Assembly: GCA_963736305.1 (NCBI GenBank)
Contig: CAVTOD010000005.1
Location: forward strand, 248,001 to 312,000
Source: DASUPK01 sp963736305
Lineage (GTDB): Bacteria > Actinomycetota > Thermoleophilia > Solirubrobacterales > 70-9
Direction of reading: 5' to 3'
Length of the DNA: 64,000 nt
In this document: positions 26,090 to 34,164 of the stretch, one piece after another
Numbering within the stretch: position 1 is the stretch's first letter
Layout of the letters: each line of letters opens with the position of its first letter
The notes under the pieces: generated by a model
The model's input: only the letters and a program-made list of their open reading frames with translations
What the model was told of the DNA's origin: nothing
The model's database searches: none
Made by a program: the position numbers and the translations under genes

Positions 26090-26650
26090 TCACTGCGGCG
26101 GGGCGCCCTGCGGCGCCGAGGGGAGCAGGTTCTGGCACTTGGCGCTCGCGGCCTTGAATTTCGGGTCGTTCTGGTTGACCTTCGACGAGTCGAAGACCGG
26201 CCCATTCCCTGAGGTGTTCGGGCTGGGAAGGTCGTAGCCGTTCTGGCGAACGCAAGCTGCGTACTGGCTGATCTGTTTGCGCATCGCCGAAGGGTCGAAG
26301 TTCCCGCCGCCCTGGGGCCCATTGGGAATGCTGACGCCGCAGTCCTTGAAGGCCTGCTGGAGCGTCTGGAAGTCCTGCCCGTTCGCGCCGCCGGCCGGGG
26401 GACCTCCCGATGGGGGCTGGCCGCCGGAGCCCGGCCTCGGGATCGTGACGCCCTTCCCCTCGACGCAGGAGCGCTGGTCGTCGGTGAGCTGAAGACCACC
26501 GGGACCGGCGTTGGCTGTCGTCGAGGTGTTGTCGTTCGACGCATTCGAGCTCGAGCCACCCCCGCAGGCGCTTAGCCCGACGGCGATCGCGCCGGCCGCG
26601 ACTAAGGCGCCTATTGGTCTCCTTCGGAGCCATCTGGTTCTTGCACTCAT
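26090..26650 (-). CDS. secreted lipoprotein of unknown function
   Basis: 186 aa. Signal: basic MSARTRWLRRRP, a hydrophobic stretch, then lipobox LSAC at about residue 34, followed by a Gly/Ser/Asn-rich linker. The mature part has four cysteines (SCVEGKGV, KDCGVSIP, YAACVRQNG, SAKCQNLLP) spaced as two possible disulfides and a Pro/Gly-rich insert. It is the last gene of the MacAB-type operon, separated by 49 nt. An extracytoplasmic accessory role is inferred from location only. Confidence 0.75.
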   Translation of the reverse strand: MSARTRWLRRRPIGALVAAGAIAVGLSACGGGSSSNASNDNTSTTANAGPGGLQLTDDQRSCVEGKGVTIPRPGSGGQPPSGGPPAGGANGQDFQTLQQAFKDCGVSIPNGPQGGGNFDPSAMRKQISQYAACVRQNGYDLPSPNTSGNGPVFDSSKVNQNDPKFKAASAKCQNLLPSAPQGAPPQ

Positions 26651-26699
26651 TTGAATCCTCTCTTTCTGTTGGATTGATCGGTTCAGGCTCCGAGCGCAC

Positions 26700-27329
26700 T
26701 CAGTTCCCGAAAAGCTGGTTGACGGCGCTCGAGCCACCGCCCGAGCTCCCAGAGCTCCCTCCGGTCCCGCCGGTCGCGCCGCCCCCAAGGGCAGGGGCAC
26801 CAGTCGAGGCTCCCGACGCCGTGGCGCTGACCGACTGGGCCTTGACCGTGCCGCTCCTTCGCACCGCTCCCTGGATCACCACCGAGTCGCCCGGATGGAT
26901 GTCGCGAGGCTTGCTCTCGGTCGAGCGGGTGACCTTGGTGGCGCCCGTGGTCAGGACCTTGACCGTCTTCCCCTGGGCGTCGGTGACGTAGAGCGTGCCA
27001 CCCGCGGCTGTGGCGACAGTCCCCATCGTTGAGTTACCTTGGCCGGCGCCGGTGAGAAACGACGGCAGGCCGTCGGACCCGAAGGGGTTCTGGGCGGCAC
27101 TGCTTCCGCCACCGCTGCCCTTCTGCACCAGGACCCCGCCGATGAAGCCGGCGACCAGGATCAGCAGGCAGAGCAGACCGACCCGGAACGGGGTCAGCAT
27201 GCCCGTGAGGCCGCGCCGGCGAGTTATCGGCGCGTGCTCGGCTTCGGGCCAATCGCCATCCTCGAGCAACGGTTCGGCCTCGAGGATCTCGGTCGTCTGC
27301 TCGGCTCGGGTTGTCGTCTGCTCACTCAA
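26700..27329 (-). CDS. membrane-anchored DUF5666-like protein
   Basis: 209 aa: cytoplasmic N-terminus (~1-45, acidic), one membrane helix (VGLLCLLILVAGFIGGVLVQ), then an extracytoplasmic beta domain (TLYVTDAQGKTVKVLTTGAT, HPGDSVVIQGAVRRSGTVKA) of the DUF5666/OB-like type, and a Gly/Ser-rich tail. TTG start overlaps the permease stop by 8 nt, so it is translated with the MacB genes. It may interact with the efflux complex at the cell surface; no function is known. Confidence 0.75.
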   Translation of the reverse strand: MSEQTTTRAEQTTEILEAEPLLEDGDWPEAEHAPITRRRGLTGMLTPFRVGLLCLLILVAGFIGGVLVQKGSGGGSSAAQNPFGSDGLPSFLTGAGQGNSTMGTVATAAGGTLYVTDAQGKTVKVLTTGATKVTRSTESKPRDIHPGDSVVIQGAVRRSGTVKAQSVSATASGASTGAPALGGGATGGTGGSSGSSGGGSSAVNQLFGN

Positions 27330-28539
27330 AGCGCAGGGCCTCCATTGGTCGCATGGCCGCAGCGCGGCCGGCTGGGTAGGTGCCGAAGAAGAGCCCGGCC
27401 GCGGTCGCGGCTCCGAAGGCGAGGAAGATCGAATAGGTGGCGATCACCGGCTGGACGCCGGCGATCTCAAAGCGGCTGGCGATGACGCCGGCCGCGACGC
27501 CGGTGAGCCCGCCGAGCACGGACACAAGCACGGCCTCGGCCAGGAATTGGCCGAGGATGTGAGCCCTCCGGGCCCCGACCGCCTTGCGGATGCCGATCTC
27601 GCGCGTCCGCTCGGTGACGCTGACCAGCATGATGTTCATCACCCCGATCCCGCCGACCAGGAGCGAGATCGCGGCGACGGCGCCGAGCAGCGTCGTGAAG
27701 ACCTTGCTCGTCGAGCTCGAGGCCTGCAGGATCGAGCCCTGGTTCAGGACCTGGAAGCCGGGGTCGGTCGGATCTGTGACGTCGAGCCGGTCATAGAGAA
27801 TCGAGGTCACCTCGGTCTGGGCGGCGTCCAGCTGGGGCTCGGACTTGGCCTGGACGACGATCTGGTTGATGTCTCCGTAGCCGCTCAGGACGTCCTGGGC
27901 GGCGGTGACCGGGACGATCACGATGTCGTCGGAGTCCTGGAAGCCGTTCGAGCCCTTGGACTTGGTGACTCCGATGACGCGGAAGCTCGAGCCGTTGATC
28001 TGGATCGTCTGCCCAACCGGGCTCTCGCCGGCGAAGAGGCTGGAGGCCACGGTCGGGCCGATCACGGCGACCCGCTCGCGAGTATCGACCTGCTGGTCGG
28101 TGATGAACTGGCCGCTCGCGGCCTGGTAGTTCTGCGCCTGGCCGTAGGAGGCAGTCGTCCCGACGGTCTGTGAGGGCTGGTAGCTCGTCGACCCGTTGAC
28201 GACGGTCGCCGACTGGACGTTCACCACCGGCGACGCACTGGCGACGTCGGGGGCCAGGGTCGGGTCCTCCAGCGCCTTCGCGTCATCGAGGGTCAGGGAG
28301 ACGGAGCTGGAGCTGCTCGTACTCGAGGGCCCGAATCCGCCGCCGCCCGGCATCACCGTCAGGGTGTTGGTGCCCAGTGCCTGGATGCTCGACTGGACCT
28401 TCTTCGAGGACCCGTTGCCGACCGCGATCAGGACGATCACGGCAGCGACTCCGATCGTCATTCCGACCACCGTCAGGCCTGACCGCAGCTTGTTCGCCGC
28501 CAGGCCGGCCAGCGCGGTCCTGAGTGTCTCGCGGGCCAT
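27322..28539 (-). CDS. macB: MacB-type ABC transporter permease
   Basis: 405 aa with the MacB topology: N-terminal helix (LRSGLTVVGMTIGVAAVIVL), a large extracytoplasmic MacB_PCD domain (~50-270), then three C-terminal helices of the FtsX domain (LLGAVAAISLLVGGIGVMNI, and the motif TERTREIGIRKAVGARRAHI). The protein lacks a fused ATPase; that is the preceding gene. Overlap with the ATPase stop is one base (TGATG). With the MacA-like adaptor it forms a putative efflux or mechanotransmission system. Confidence 0.93.
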   Translation of the reverse strand: MARETLRTALAGLAANKLRSGLTVVGMTIGVAAVIVLIAVGNGSSKKVQSSIQALGTNTLTVMPGGGGFGPSSTSSSSSVSLTLDDAKALEDPTLAPDVASASPVVNVQSATVVNGSTSYQPSQTVGTTASYGQAQNYQAASGQFITDQQVDTRERVAVIGPTVASSLFAGESPVGQTIQINGSSFRVIGVTKSKGSNGFQDSDDIVIVPVTAAQDVLSGYGDINQIVVQAKSEPQLDAAQTEVTSILYDRLDVTDPTDPGFQVLNQGSILQASSSTSKVFTTLLGAVAAISLLVGGIGVMNIMLVSVTERTREIGIRKAVGARRAHILGQFLAEAVLVSVLGGLTGVAAGVIASRFEIAGVQPVIATYSIFLAFGAATAAGLFFGTYPAGRAAAMRPMEALRFE

Positions 28540-29282
28540 CAGCCGCTCACCGCCTCTTGCGTGCGCCGGGCCGCTCGACGCGGGCGCCGGGCATGGTCGT
28601 TTCGCTCGTCGGCGACGATCTGCCCGTCGGCGATCTGCACGGTGCGCCCGGCCCGGGCCGCGACCGGCGGCTCGTGGGTGATCATGATCACCGTTCGGCC
28701 CCGCCGATTGAGGGCCTCGAAGATGCGGAGCACCTCTTCGCCCGAGCGCGAGTCGAGCGCTCCGGTCGGCTCGTCGGCCAGGATCAGGCTCGGATTGGTG
28801 ACGAATGCCCGGGCGATCGCCACCCTCTGCTGCTGGCCGCCGGAGAGCTCCGATGGAAGGTGGCGGGCGTGACCGAGCATGCCCACCGAAGCCAGGGCCG
28901 ATTCGGCCATCTGGCGCCGGCGGCGACGCGGGATGCCGGCGTAGCCGAGCGGCAGCTCCACGTTGGCGATTGCGCTGGTACGCGGGACCAGGTTGAAGCT
29001 CTGGAAGACGAAGCCGAGCTTGCGGTTTCGCAGGTCGGCCAGGCCGTCCTCGTCGATCAGGCTGACATCGATCCCGTCGAGGAGATAGCGACCGCCGGTT
29101 GGCACATCCAGGCAGCCGAGGATGCTCATCAGGGTCGACTTGCCGCTGCCCGACGGGCCCATGATCGCGACGAACTCGCCGGGGTCGATCCGCAAGGAGA
29201 GCCCGCGCAGGGCCCGGACCTCGATGCCCGGCAAGGTGTAGGTGCGCTCGAGGCGCTCGAGTTGAATCAGCGCCCTCGTCAT
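28539..29282 (-). CDS. MacB/LolD-type ABC transporter ATP-binding protein
   Basis: 247 aa. Walker A MGPSGSGKSTLMSILG, Q-loop FVFQSFNLVPR, signature LSGGQQQRVAIARAF, Walker B LILADEPTGALD, H-loop VIMITHEP. A basic tail of ~25 residues (DERNDHARRPRRAARRTQEA) follows the domain. It energises the adjacent FtsX-type permease. The ATG overlaps the adaptor stop (ATGA). Confidence 0.95.
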   Translation of the reverse strand: MTRALIQLERLERTYTLPGIEVRALRGLSLRIDPGEFVAIMGPSGSGKSTLMSILGCLDVPTGGRYLLDGIDVSLIDEDGLADLRNRKLGFVFQSFNLVPRTSAIANVELPLGYAGIPRRRRRQMAESALASVGMLGHARHLPSELSGGQQQRVAIARAFVTNPSLILADEPTGALDSRSGEEVLRIFEALNRRGRTVIMITHEPPVAARAGRTVQIADGQIVADERNDHARRPRRAARRTQEAVSG

Positions 29283-30637
29283 CCTCCCGGGAACCCTCCT
29301 GGCGGCCCACTGCCTCCGCCGATGCCGCCGCTGAGACCGCCCGGAGGGCCGCCTGACGGGAGGCCACCGGAGGCGCCACCGGCTCCGCCGAGGGCGGACT
29401 GAGTCTGGATCACGACCTTGTCGCCGACGGCCAGACCGCTGGTGATCTCGGTGGTGCTGTCTCCGGCCAGGCCGGTCGTCACCTGCTTGGTGACGGTCTC
29501 GCCGTTCTCCTCGACCTTGACCGAGTTGCCGGTGAGTGCCGAGCTCGGGATCGCGATCACTCCATCGGCCTGGGCGACGACGACCTCGGCCGAGCCGGTC
29601 ATCCCGGGCTTCAGCTGCGAGGAGGCCTGGGTGAGGACCAGGGTCACCGGATAGCTGACGACCCCGTTGCTGGTGCTGGAGACCAGCCCGATCTCGGTCA
29701 CCTTGGCCGCAAACTGGCGGTCTCCAAGGGCGCTCACGGTGACGCTCGCCGGCTTGCCGACCTTGATGTCGGCGATGTCGGCTTCGCTGAAGTCGACGCT
29801 CAGCTTCATCTGGTCGAGGTTCTCGAGCACCACGACTGCGCTCGAGCTGTTTGAAGAGGAGCTGGAGGATCCGGACGAGCTCGAGGTGCTGGATCCCGCG
29901 CCGGCACCGCTCGCACTGGCCCCGGCGGAGGTGCCGGACGTTCCGCCGGCGGCTCCGGAAGTGCCACGGCTCGAAGAGGAGGTGTCGAGATTCGTCCCGG
30001 CCGTGACGGCCTGACCGGCCTCGCCGGACACGGAGGCGACCAGACCGTCCATCGTGGCCCGCAGCTTGGTCTGCTCGAGAGTTGACTCGGCGTTGTCGAG
30101 AGCGACCTGGGCGCTCTCGACGCTGGCCTCGGCCGAGGCGATATTGGCCGCCTTCGCAGCCGGGGATTCACTCGATCCCGAACCCCCGGCGGCAGTGCCG
30201 GTGGTTGGGCTGCTGCTCGTGCTCTGGGTCGTGGAGGTCGAGCCGACCTTGGCGCTGTGCAGACTGGCCTGAGCCGAGTCCAGGTTGGCCTGAGCCTCGG
30301 AGACCGACGCCCGCGCGTCGGTCTCGTCGAGAGTGGCCAGGAGCTGGCCCTTCTGGACGTGCTCGCCGGCATGGACGTAGACACGCGAGATCGTTCCGCT
30401 GGTCTGGAAGTTCAGGTTGGCTGTGCTCGATGCTTCAAGCGAGCCGCTGCCGGTGACGGTCTTCTGGACAGTGCCGCGCTCGGCGGTCACCGTCGTCGCC
30501 GGAGCCTGCTTGGCCGAGGCCGGGCCGATAACACCAACTGCGACCCCGACCGCGATCCCGCAAAGGACGAGCAGGATCGCGGTCGGGACCGACGGACGGC
30601 GCAGGGCGGTGCGTAGCTCTCTTGCTCTTGCTGGCAT
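29279..30637 (-). CDS. macA: MacA/HlyD-type periplasmic adaptor with a Ser/Gly-rich insert
   Basis: About 452 aa from ATG 30637 (an in-frame TTG at 30661 is possible). N-terminal anchor helix (PTAILLVLCGIAVGVAVGVI), first lipoyl half (GTISRVYVHAGEHVQKGQLL), a coiled-coil hairpin (DARASVSEAQANLDSAQASL and NIASAEASVESAQVALDNAE) and second lipoyl half (TKLRATMDGLVASVSGEAGQ), then beta-barrel domains. Two low-complexity stretches are unusual: Ser/Thr/Gly-rich at the hairpin tip and a long Gly/Ala/Ser run after the second lipoyl half. The C-terminus is Gly/Pro-rich. An OmpR-type motif sits upstream. Confidence 0.88.
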   Translation of the reverse strand: MPARARELRTALRRPSVPTAILLVLCGIAVGVAVGVIGPASAKQAPATTVTAERGTVQKTVTGSGSLEASSTANLNFQTSGTISRVYVHAGEHVQKGQLLATLDETDARASVSEAQANLDSAQASLHSAKVGSTSTTQSTSSSPTTGTAAGGSGSSESPAAKAANIASAEASVESAQVALDNAESTLEQTKLRATMDGLVASVSGEAGQAVTAGTNLDTSSSSRGTSGAAGGTSGTSAGASASGAGAGSSTSSSSGSSSSSSNSSSAVVVLENLDQMKLSVDFSEADIADIKVGKPASVTVSALGDRQFAAKVTEIGLVSSTSNGVVSYPVTLVLTQASSQLKPGMTGSAEVVVAQADGVIAIPSSALTGNSVKVEENGETVTKQVTTGLAGDSTTEITSGLAVGDKVVIQTQSALGGAGGASGGLPSGGPPGGLSGGIGGGSGPPGGFPGG

Positions 30638-30684
30638 CGCCGGCCAACGCTCGTTGACCAAGCTGAAAGCAGCTCAAGGGATCG

Positions 30685-30701
30685 CTGGGAGTTTCCTGAG
30701 A
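30685..30701 (-). promoter_or_regulatory. candidate response-regulator box upstream of macA
   Basis: Plus strand CTGGGA-GTTT-CCTGAGA (minus: TCTCAGG-N4-TCCCAG), 48-64 nt before the macA start. A near-identical element precedes the OmpR-type regulator gene (33116-33132), suggesting both operons are bound by that regulator. Confidence 0.5.
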
Positions 30702-30790
30702 GCCGCTGGGCAGAGGCGAAGGGCCCCCGGGGATGTCAGGGAGCCCTCCGCCATGGGGAGGCGCCGCGACCACAGGCAGGCCGCGACTTC

Positions 30791-30839
30791 CGCCTTGGCG
30801 CGCTCGCGGGTAGGTGGGAGGGATCCCGCGACCAAGGCG
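30791..30839 (-). terminator. two-part hairpin between the kinase gene and macA
   Basis: CGCCTTGG (30791-30798) pairs with CCAAGGCG (30832-30839), and TCGCGGG (30804-30810) with CCCGCGA (30825-30831), enclosing a 14-nt purine-rich loop. It lies 3' of the histidine kinase stop on the transcribed strand. No T-run follows, so it may act as a weak terminator or mRNA stabiliser. Confidence 0.4.
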
Positions 30840-30874
30840 CCGGCGGATCAGATCGGACAAAGCTGAACGGATCG

Positions 30875-32392
30875 TCATGGACCGCTGAGAGAAGGCTGGG
30901 AATCCTCGACGGCCGCCCGTTCGGAGGCTCCCACCCCGTTCGGCGCCTTCGACAAGGCGATGGTGAAGAGGGCCCCACCATCCTCAGGCGAAGAGGCGGA
31001 GCAGGAGCCGCCGTGGGCCGAGACGATCGCGGCGACGATCGCCAGGCCGAGTCCTGCGCCACCGTCGGACCTGCCACGAGCCGAATCCCCACGCCAGAAG
31101 CGCTCGAAGACCTCCGCTTCCGTGCCCGGGGCGAGTCCGGGCCCATGGTCGCGGACGGTGAAGCTGACCTCGTCTCCATGGTCCTCGAGCGAGAGCTCGA
31201 TCGGCGTTTGCTCCGGGGTGTGGCGGATCGCATTCGAGACCAGATTGCTCATCACCCGGCGCAGCTGACCGGCGTCGCCGATGACCTGGGCGTCGCCACG
31301 GACCCGATAACCGATCGCTCGTTTGGGGGCACTCAGGCGAGCGTCCAACACCAGTTCACCCACCAGCGACGCGAGGTCAACCGAATCGCGGGCCGGAGCG
31401 CGGACCTGATCGAGCCGGGCCAGGGTGAGCAGGTCCTCGACCAGTTCGCTCATGCGCTCTGATTCAGCCTCGATCCGCCGCATCGCCTGCGCCAGCTCGC
31501 CCGGTTCTTCGGTCATCCCCAGCCGAAAGAGCTCGGCGTAGCCGCGAACTGAGCTCAGCGGCGTTCTCAGCTCGTGCGAGGCGTCGGCGAGGAAGCGACG
31601 CATTCGCTCCTCGCTCGCTTCGCGCTTGGCGAAGGCCTCCTGGATCCGCCTCAGCATCTCGTTCAGGGCCAGGCCGAGCCGGCCGACCTCGGTCGAGTCG
31701 TGGGCCGGCTCGACCCGTCGATTGAGTGTGCCGGCTGCGATCGAGCTCGCGGCGCGCTGCATTCGCTCGAGTGGCGCCAGGCCGAGCTTCACAACCGAGA
31801 GCGTCAGCAGTGCGAGCGCGGCCAACACTGCGAGGCTGGCCAGGAGCTCGATCGTTCCGAGCTTGGCCAGGGTCTGGTTCAGATCTCGCTCGGGTAAGGC
31901 GACCGTGATCGTCCCCCGGCCCCCGGGCACCCGGAAGGCGGCAACCCGGAACCCGTCCGAGCCCGAGCGAGCAGAAACGTGAATGATCTTGGTTGACGAG
32001 CCGCTCGAGAGTGGAATCGAAGACGGCAGCTCGACCTGGGCAAGGTTCTTCTCGCCATAGGAGAAGCGGATCCGGGCCAGGACCTTGCCGTTCCGGCTGC
32101 GGAGCTCCCCGTAGCTTCCGGGAGGCAGGCCCGTCGCTTCGGTCTCGCGCAGCGCGCGCGGAGGAGCGGACTTCGCGTTTTTTGGCAGTGGCCCAAAGGC
32201 TTCGAGCTTGCCGCTCTTGATCAGCTTGCCGATCAGTGCGCGGCTGGCCGGCCCCTCAGCGCTCGCCACCTGTTGGTTGAGGCGGTCGGAGAGGTAGGAG
32301 CGAAGAGCGGTGTGGGAGACGACCGCCACCGTCGCCAACCCGATCGTGGTCAGGACCAGGACCCCAACCAATAGGCGTGCCCGGATTGACAT
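30875..32392 (-). CDS. OmpR-class sensor histidine kinase
   Basis: 505 aa. Membrane helix 1 (LLVGVLVLTTIGLATVAVVS), an extracytoplasmic sensor of ~150 residues, helix 2 (LLASLAVLAALALLTLSVVK), a HAMP domain, HisKA with DASHELRTPLSSVRGYAELF (phospho-His), and an HATPase domain: NLVSNAIRHTP (N), VRDHGPGLAPG (G1), ARGRSDGGAGLGLAIV (G2). The ATG shares one base with the regulator stop (TGATG). Its operon lies just upstream of the MacAB-type genes on the same strand, the usual arrangement for an efflux-inducing two-component system. Confidence 0.95.
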   Translation of the reverse strand: MSIRARLLVGVLVLTTIGLATVAVVSHTALRSYLSDRLNQQVASAEGPASRALIGKLIKSGKLEAFGPLPKNAKSAPPRALRETEATGLPPGSYGELRSRNGKVLARIRFSYGEKNLAQVELPSSIPLSSGSSTKIIHVSARSGSDGFRVAAFRVPGGRGTITVALPERDLNQTLAKLGTIELLASLAVLAALALLTLSVVKLGLAPLERMQRAASSIAAGTLNRRVEPAHDSTEVGRLGLALNEMLRRIQEAFAKREASEERMRRFLADASHELRTPLSSVRGYAELFRLGMTEEPGELAQAMRRIEAESERMSELVEDLLTLARLDQVRAPARDSVDLASLVGELVLDARLSAPKRAIGYRVRGDAQVIGDAGQLRRVMSNLVSNAIRHTPEQTPIELSLEDHGDEVSFTVRDHGPGLAPGTEAEVFERFWRGDSARGRSDGGAGLGLAIVAAIVSAHGGSCSASSPEDGGALFTIALSKAPNGVGASERAAVEDSQPSLSGP

Positions 32393-33093
32393 CAGCGCGG
32401 CGAGCGCAGGACGTAGCCGACCCCTCGCACGGTGTGGATCAGCGGCGGGCCTTCGGCGTCGACCTTCTTGCGCAGGTAGCTGATGTAGGTCTCGAGAATC
32501 CGCCCGTCGCCGCCGAAGTCGTAGTCCCAGACGTAGTCGAGGATCTGGGCCCGTCGCAGGACCCGTCGCGGGTTGGCGAGCAAGTAGCGCAGCAGGCGAA
32601 ACTCGGTCGCGGTCAGCTCGATCACACGGTCGCCGCGGCGAACCTCGTGAGTTTCCTCCTCGAGCTCGAGATCCTCGAAGGCGAGCTCGAGAGCCGGGGC
32701 GTCACCGACCCGCCTCAGGATCGTTCGCACCCGGGCGATCAGCTCCTCAACGCTGAACGGCTTGGTCATGTAGTCGTCGCCCCCGAGGGTGAGGCCGCGG
32801 ATCTTGTCCTCGGTCGTGTCCTTGGCCGTCAGGAAGACGATCGGGAATTTGTGCTCCGAGTCGGCTCCGAGGCGCCGTGCAACCTCGTAGCCGTCGATAT
32901 CCGGAAGCATCACGTCGAGGACGAGCAGGTGGGGCCGGTACTTGCGGCTTTGCTTGATCGCCTCGCCTCCGCTCGTCGCCGTGGCGACCTCAAAGCCGTC
33001 ATAGCGAAGTGCGGTCGAGACGAGCTCAGCGATGTTGAGCTCGTCGTCGACGACGAGGATTCGAGTCGGTTCCGCTTCCTCGGCAACTGACAC
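32392..33093 (-). CDS. OmpR/PhoB-family response regulator
   Basis: 233 aa from GTG 33093. Receiver domain: RILVVDDELNIAELV (D16/D17), LLVLDVMLPDIDGYEVARRL with phospho-acceptor D60, KPFSVEELIARVRT with the conserved Lys. C-terminal winged helix: VIELTATEFRLLRYLLANPR, VLRRAQILDYVWDYDF, RILETYISYLRKKVD, VRGVGYVLRSPR. Resembles MprA/TrcR-type actinobacterial regulators. Its promoter carries a TCTCAGG-N4-TCCAAG element also found before macA, consistent with autoregulation and control of the transporter. Confidence 0.95.
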   Translation of the reverse strand: MSVAEEAEPTRILVVDDELNIAELVSTALRYDGFEVATATSGGEAIKQSRKYRPHLLVLDVMLPDIDGYEVARRLGADSEHKFPIVFLTAKDTTEDKIRGLTLGGDDYMTKPFSVEELIARVRTILRRVGDAPALELAFEDLELEEETHEVRRGDRVIELTATEFRLLRYLLANPRRVLRRAQILDYVWDYDFGGDGRILETYISYLRKKVDAEGPPLIHTVRGVGYVLRSPR

Positions 33094-33115
33094 GCAGCCA
33101 GCTTGCTCGCCGAAC

Positions 33116-33132
33116 CTTGGAACAACCTGAGA
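33116..33132 (-). promoter_or_regulatory. candidate response-regulator box upstream of the two-component operon
   Basis: Plus strand CTTGGA-ACAA-CCTGAGA (minus: TCTCAGG-N4-TCCAAG), 23-39 nt before the regulator GTG. It matches the element at 30685-30701 in 12 of 13 fixed positions. Confidence 0.5.
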
Positions 33133-33171
33133 ACAAGCCAAGAAGAGCCTGAGCGCAGGTATGGACGAGCG

Positions 33172-33666
33172 TCAGGCCGGGAGCCAGGTGAAGCGGATGC
33201 TCTGGCCGCCCTGGGTGCAGGTGACGAACCGGTTGTCGGAGTGAACGTCGCGCTTGGCCGTGCAGGTGAAGCCGTTGACCGAGCAGGTGCGGTTGTATCC
33301 CTCGTCGACGTTCGGGTTATCGACCGTGTTGCACTGATTGCCGTTCTGATCCCAGGCGGTGGCCACGGCGAGCGCGGCGGTGCAATCGAGACCGGTGAAC
33401 TTGAAGTCCTGGTAGGCGTCCGGGATCGAGCAGCCGCCCGAGCCGCCCGCCGTCGTCGTGGTGGCCTGGGCCTTCTGCTTCTTAGGCGTCGTCGCCGTGG
33501 CGCTGGGCGTCGACGTCGTTGCGATCGGCGACGTCGGCGAGGGGATCGAGACCGCGGTGGTCGTGCTGTTCTCGCCGCTCGAATCCGATCCGCATCCCGC
33601 GCACACGGCGAGCAGCGCGGCCGCCAGGAGTGCCGGCAGCGCTCGGCTGAGGCGCATCGAACTCAT
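33172..33666 (-). CDS. secreted, Cys-rich protein of unknown function
   Basis: 164 aa. Signal peptide MSSMRLSRALPALLAAALLA, cleavage or lipid attachment near VCAGCGS, then a Ser/Thr/Pro linker (~30-75) and a C-terminal domain with six cysteines (GGCSIPD, GLDCTAAL, NQCNTVD, RTCSVNG, FTCTAKRD, VTCTQGG) that could form three disulfides. No family is recognised. The ATG overlaps the SRPBCC stop (ATGA). The lipobox is imperfect, so a cell-wall or released protein is equally possible. Confidence 0.75.
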   Translation of the reverse strand: MSSMRLSRALPALLAAALLAVCAGCGSDSSGENSTTTAVSIPSPTSPIATTSTPSATATTPKKQKAQATTTTAGGSGGCSIPDAYQDFKFTGLDCTAALAVATAWDQNGNQCNTVDNPNVDEGYNRTCSVNGFTCTAKRDVHSDNRFVTCTQGGQSIRFTWLPA

Positions 33667-34151
33667 CTCGGCTGATTCTCACCCATTCCGGAGGAAGAGG
33701 CTCGCAAGGTGGTGAGGCGCTCCTTGAGGCGCCTCATCGCCTTGCGGTTGATGCGCTTGACGTAGGCCCGGTTGAGCGGGCCCATCAGCCGCTCGCCCCT
33801 CGGCATCTCGAGCATCTCGAGCGCGAAGCTGATCCGGGTGCCCCCGTCGGGAAGGGCCTCGAGGAGGTACGTGCCGCGGGTGCGCCGTTGGGCGCCCGGC
33901 CCACCGACCGTCTCCTCCACCAGCCTGCGCCCGGAGTCCGCCTCGACGATCTCGACATCGGTCCAGTCCTTCTCGGCCGTGGCCTTCACTCGCACGTTCG
34001 CCTTGGCCCCCACCCCGCGCTTCGGCCCGGAGAGCTGCCAGTCGACCATGAAGTGGTCCATGAACGACTCGTGGTTCCCGAGGTCGTCGAGGAACTCGTA
34101 GACCTGATGGGTCGAGTTGGGCACCTCGACCGAGACGGTGACCGGCTTCAC
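33663..34151 (-). CDS. SRPBCC-family protein (polyketide cyclase-like)
   Basis: 162 aa. START-like fold pattern: VTVSVEVPNSTHQVYEFLDD, MVDWQLSGPKRGVGAKANVR, RLVEETVGGPGAQRRTRGTY, GTRISFALEMLEMPRGERL, ending in a basic helix (YVKRINRKAMRRLKERLTTL). Probably binds a hydrophobic ligand. GTG start 7 nt after TAGGGT implies a leaderless transcript of its own, even though it follows the CMD gene closely. It is coupled to the Cys-rich secreted protein by ATGA. Confidence 0.8.
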   Translation of the reverse strand: MKPVTVSVEVPNSTHQVYEFLDDLGNHESFMDHFMVDWQLSGPKRGVGAKANVRVKATAEKDWTDVEIVEADSGRRLVEETVGGPGAQRRTRGTYLLEALPDGGTRISFALEMLEMPRGERLMGPLNRAYVKRINRKAMRRLKERLTTLRASSSGMGENQPR

Positions 34152-34158
34152 GTGCAGA

Positions 34159-34164
34159 ACCCTA
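34159..34164 (-). promoter_or_regulatory. leaderless -10 box (TAGGGT) overlapping a stop codon
   Basis: On the minus strand TAGGGT lies 7 nt before the SRPBCC GTG. Its first three bases are the TAG stop of the upstream CMD gene (34164-34162), so terminator codon and promoter box share sequence. Confidence 0.55.
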
